A DNA stretch of 64,000 nt from Desulfosporosinus meridiei DSM 13257 (GTDB taxonomy: Bacteria; Bacillota; Desulfitobacteriia; Desulfitobacteriales; Desulfitobacteriaceae), in the NCBI RefSeq assembly GCF_000231385.2, contig NC_018515.1, positions 2,438,501 to 2,502,500 on the forward strand, written 5' to 3'. Positions 61,522-64,000 of the stretch are shown here, piece by piece. Numbering within the stretch: the stretch's first letter is position 1; each line of letters begins with the position of its first letter. The notes under the pieces are model-generated. The model made no database searches, was not told the DNA's origin, and saw nothing but the letters and a program-made list of their open reading frames with translations. The position numbers and the translations under genes were made by a program.

Positions 61522-62484
61522 ATGTTAGCGGATATAAAAAGAATTTGTAACTTAGGAACAGGTACAATCGGTCCGGGGATCGCATTAACTTTCGCTTTAG
61601 CCGGTTACCAGGTCAATATGTATGGCCGAACCCAGGCTAGTATCGAGGGGGGGATTAAGAGGATAGCTGAAATACTGCAAAGGTTTGATGACCATGGTTT
61701 AGTTGATACCTCTGAGATGCCGCTTATCATGGAGAGAATCAGAGGTGTAACGACATTAGAGGAAGCAATGGCAGGTGCTGACTTTGTTATCGAATCGATT
61801 AGCGAAGATCTTTCTTCTAAACAAGAAATCTTTGCAAAAATCGAGAAATTTTGCTCACCTGAAACCGTTTTTGCTTCAAGTACATCTGGATTAAGCCCAA
61901 CTGCCATTGCAGCAAAGCTAAAACATAAAGATCGTTTTGTTGTTGCCCATTTCTGGAATCCCCCTCAGCTGATACCGCTGGTTGAGGTAGTCCCGGGAGA
62001 ACATACTTCCCGGAATTCCATTGTTCTTACCACAAAATTATTAGAAAAAATCGGGAAGAAACCCGTTGTATTAAACCGTGAAGCTTTAGGTTTTATCGGT
62101 AACCGTCTGCAGTTTGCCATGCTGCGCGAGGCCTTATCCATTATAGATTCCGGTATTGCCAGCAAAGAAGCCGTTGATACAACGATGAAATACGCCTTAG
62201 GACGCCGATTATCAACAACCGGTCCTTTTGAAAGTGCAGACTTAAGTGGTTTAGATATTATCGGCAGCATTTCAAGTTATCTATTAGAAGATCTTTGCAC
62301 CAGTCATGAAGTCTCACCAGTTTTAAGAAAGGCTATCGCAGAAGGAAAGCTCGGGGCCAAAACGGGCTCGGGTTTTTACCAATGGCCGACGGATTCTGTG
62401 TTTAAAATTAATAAGATTCGGGAAGATAACTTGATTGAATGGTTAAGCAAAGATAAGCAAGGATATTTAGACTGGGAGGAGTAG
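61522..62484 (+). CDS. 3-hydroxyacyl-CoA dehydrogenase-family enzyme
   Basis: 320 residues behind AAGGGGC. NAD-binding LGTGTIGPGIALTFALAG is at ~10-27, with DFVIESISEDLSSKQEIF and the catalytic segment HFWNPPQLIPLVEVVPGE (the usual H-P-F-N-P-P reads H-F-W-N-P-P). The C-terminal helical domain is ~185-290. Length and the NPP-x-IPLVEVV block fit the carnitine/gulonate dehydrogenase and lambda-crystallin branch as well as short acyl-CoA dehydrogenases. A link to quaternary-amine use 20 kb away is possible but unproven. Confidence 0.85.
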   Translation: MLADIKRICNLGTGTIGPGIALTFALAGYQVNMYGRTQASIEGGIKRIAEILQRFDDHGLVDTSEMPLIMERIRGVTTLEEAMAGADFVIESISEDLSSKQEIFAKIEKFCSPETVFASSTSGLSPTAIAAKLKHKDRFVVAHFWNPPQLIPLVEVVPGEHTSRNSIVLTTKLLEKIGKKPVVLNREALGFIGNRLQFAMLREALSIIDSGIASKEAVDTTMKYALGRRLSTTGPFESADLSGLDIIGSISSYLLEDLCTSHEVSPVLRKAIAEGKLGAKTGSGFYQWPTDSVFKINKIREDNLIEWLSKDKQGYLDWEE

Positions 62485-62799
62485 GTTTCATCAAAATTCC
62501 AGATGCTGGGCAGCCATTCGTTGAAAGGATATTTCTGAGAGCCAAACAAATTTATCAGAGTTGTCACCATGCCAGACCCACTTTGGAATTCTCATTCCAA
62601 AGTGGGTCTGGCATGTTATGGCCATGAAAATGGGTAGTATAAGGTTAAAGCAGGTAGGGGAGTACTGTATGGAATGGATTTGAATCAAAGGCCAGGGAGA
62701 TAGATCTTGCTGCATTTTCCTGGAGATATAGCTCACGCATAACGGAATTCATAGTATCACATAATAAGGTATCCAATACAAATAGGAAGAGTTGAGTGT
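62485..62799. other. Intergenic before gerA-like gene
   Basis: Holds the terminator at 62568-62615 and the RBS AGGAAGAG before ATG 62800. CATAGTA (~62750) resembles a SigF/SigG -10 box, but no matching -35 is clear. Confidence 0.4.
62568..62615. terminator. 22-bp perfect hairpin after the dehydrogenase gene
   Basis: The arm 62568-62589 pairs perfectly with 62594-62615, loop TCTC. No long T-run follows, yet the position after the gene suggests termination. Confidence 0.75.
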
Positions 62800-64000
62800 A
62801 TGTTTAGTTTCTTTCGCAAGAAAGAAGAGAAGAAATTAACCAATTCCGTCGACGCAAACATCAAATTATTTAAAGACATTTTCACAAATGATGATACATT
62901 GATTGTCAGGAAGTTTCAGAATAAGTATTTAAAAGCTGCTGCCTGCTGTGTTATCTACATTGATGGCATGGTAAATAACGAAGTGATCAATGAGAATATT
63001 ATTCAGCCTATTTTAGGCGGAAACTTAAACGAAGGAATTTCTGATGGCAATCTACTGGAAGAATTGCAGTATAAAGTGATTGCCTCCGGCGATGTCAAAG
63101 AAACAGCCAATATTCAAGATTTGGTCGGGGCCGCAATCAATGGTGATACGGTCTTGCTGGTGGAGGGCTATAAGCAAGCTCTCATTATAAGTACCAAAGG
63201 ATGGCAGACCAGGCCCATTGATGAACCCTTAGCCGAGAGGGCCGTGCGCGGACCAAGAGAAGGTTTTGTCGAGTCTTTAATCATAAACCTGTCCCTAATC
63301 AGGCGGAAAATCAAAAATCCGGACTTGAAGTTTCAATTCAAAGAATTGGGATCAAGCACCAAGACCAAAATCTGCCTTTGCTATATAGACGGGGTAGCCC
63401 CCGAAAACGTTCTTCAGGAATTGATTCACCGGCTGGATAACATTGAAATCGATGGGATTATGGATTCCGGCTATATCCAGGAACTCATCAAGGATGCTCC
63501 TTTGTCGCCTTTGGAAACGGTAGCTTCTACAGAAAGACCGGATAATGTAGCCGGGAAGCTGCTGGAAGGAAGGATTGCAATTGTTGTTGACGGAAGTCCG
63601 TTTGTGCTCACGCTGCCGTTTTTGTTTGTTGAATATTTTCAGGCAGATGAAGATTACTATAACGACTCCTTATTTGCGTCGGTCAGTAGAAACTTAAGGA
63701 TGATCGGTACCTTTGCAGCAATATTCCTCCCGGCAATTTATGTATCCCTGACAACATTTCACCAAGAGATGATACCGACACCCCTTTTATTAAGTATTAC
63801 AGCTGCCAGGCAAGGCACGCCCTTTCCGACAATCGTGGAAGCGGTGATTATGGGTTTTTTGTTCGAAATCTTGAGGGAAACCGGGACGAGAATGCCAGCG
63901 GCAATCGGGCAGACGGTAGTTATAGTGGGGGCATTAATCCTGGGGGGAGCAGCAATTGAAGCCAGGTTTATCAGCGCTCCTATGGTGATCGTCAGTGGAT
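62800..64000 (+). CDS. gerA: GerA-family spore germination protein, 3' part beyond the window
   Basis: 400 codons are visible from ATG 62800 and the gene runs off the edge. A soluble N-terminal part (~1-255) begins with FSFFRKKEEKKL and holds the GerA blocks GDTVLLVEGYKQALIIS and VRGPREGFVESLIINLSLIRRKI. Hydrophobic helices then begin (MIGTFAAIFLPAIYVSLTTF, TPFPTIVEAVIMGFLFEILR, TGTRMPAAIGQTVVIVGALI). It is the A subunit of a nutrient germinant receptor in the inner spore membrane. B and C subunits are expected downstream. Confidence 0.95.
   Translation, partial: MFSFFRKKEEKKLTNSVDANIKLFKDIFTNDDTLIVRKFQNKYLKAAACCVIYIDGMVNNEVINENIIQPILGGNLNEGISDGNLLEELQYKVIASGDVKETANIQDLVGAAINGDTVLLVEGYKQALIISTKGWQTRPIDEPLAERAVRGPREGFVESLIINLSLIRRKIKNPDLKFQFKELGSSTKTKICLCYIDGVAPENVLQELIHRLDNIEIDGIMDSGYIQELIKDAPLSPLETVASTERPDNVAGKLLEGRIAIVVDGSPFVLTLPFLFVEYFQADEDYYNDSLFASVSRNLRMIGTFAAIFLPAIYVSLTTFHQEMIPTPLLLSITAARQGTPFPTIVEAVIMGFLFEILRETGTRMPAAIGQTVVIVGALILGGAAIEARFISAPMVIVSG

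Overview
The window looks like a chromosomal segment of a spore-forming, anaerobic Firmicute. The gene repertoire is closest to what is known from Desulfosporosinus/Desulfitobacterium (Peptococcaceae): a GerA-type germinant receptor subunit, a pyrrolysine-free MttB-family methyltransferase with its corrinoid protein and CH3-H4folate methyltransferase, a PocR-type sensor kinase, and a six-gene group-4 hydrogenase-like (Ehr/Hyf-like) membrane complex. Genus assignment is inference. I saw no rRNA, tRNA or CRISPR.

Layout. 0.1-3.5 kb (minus strand): a membrane-anchored molybdopterin oxidoreductase downstream of an OmpR-type two-component system, and a repeat-rich lipoprotein. 3.9-12.8 kb: an AraC-type response regulator, alanine dehydrogenase, then a mobile-element graveyard (a complete IS4-family element with 18-bp inverted repeats and a 10-bp target duplication but a frameshifted transposase; IS3-like, IS110-like and IS200/IS605-like remnants) that also carries a two-gene split sigma-like pair and a glucosaminidase. 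It ends at a PocR/LytS-type histidine kinase that is the likely partner of the AraC regulator. 13-16 kb: small membrane and exported proteins, including a C39-like protease. 16.3-19.3 kb: a CmtR-like repressor and a Cd/Zn/Pb P-type ATPase behind a clear operator-promoter. 19.5-22.5 kb: DUF2339/DUF3999 pair. 23-26 kb: YtrA-type GntR regulator with an ABC transporter. 27-29 kb: LysR regulator divergent from azlCD. 29-33 kb: an AAA ATPase, acetyltransferases and gene debris.

33-41 kb is a coherent methyl-transfer locus: a PAS-AAA+ sigma-54 activator, a perfect -24/-12 promoter with three helically phased upstream repeats, an MttB-family demethylase, a CaiT-like BCCT transporter, a corrinoid protein, an MtgA-like methyltransferase and a second, BetP/OpuD-like BCCT transporter. 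It most likely imports a quaternary amine (glycine betaine, proline betaine, carnitine or a relative), demethylates it, and passes the methyl group to tetrahydrofolate. 41-46 kb: MarR regulator, ferredoxins, and an NtrB/NtrC-like two-component system. 46-48 kb: decayed genes.

48-52.5 kb is an NAD salvage operon (NrtR-like Nudix regulator, nicotinamidase, nicotinate phosphoribosyltransferase, nicotinate-nucleotide adenylyltransferase, NAD synthetase) behind two identical-geometry operators that flank and overlap a good promoter. 53-60.4 kb is the Ehr/Hyf-like complex. Its large subunit has serine in place of both terminal nickel-ligand cysteines (S204, S494), keeps both bridging cysteines (C207, C497), and ends right after the second motif, so it is probably not a hydrogenase. 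60.7-64 kb: a solitary TIR-domain protein, remnants, a 3-hydroxyacyl-CoA dehydrogenase-like enzyme and the start of a gerA gene that runs off the end.
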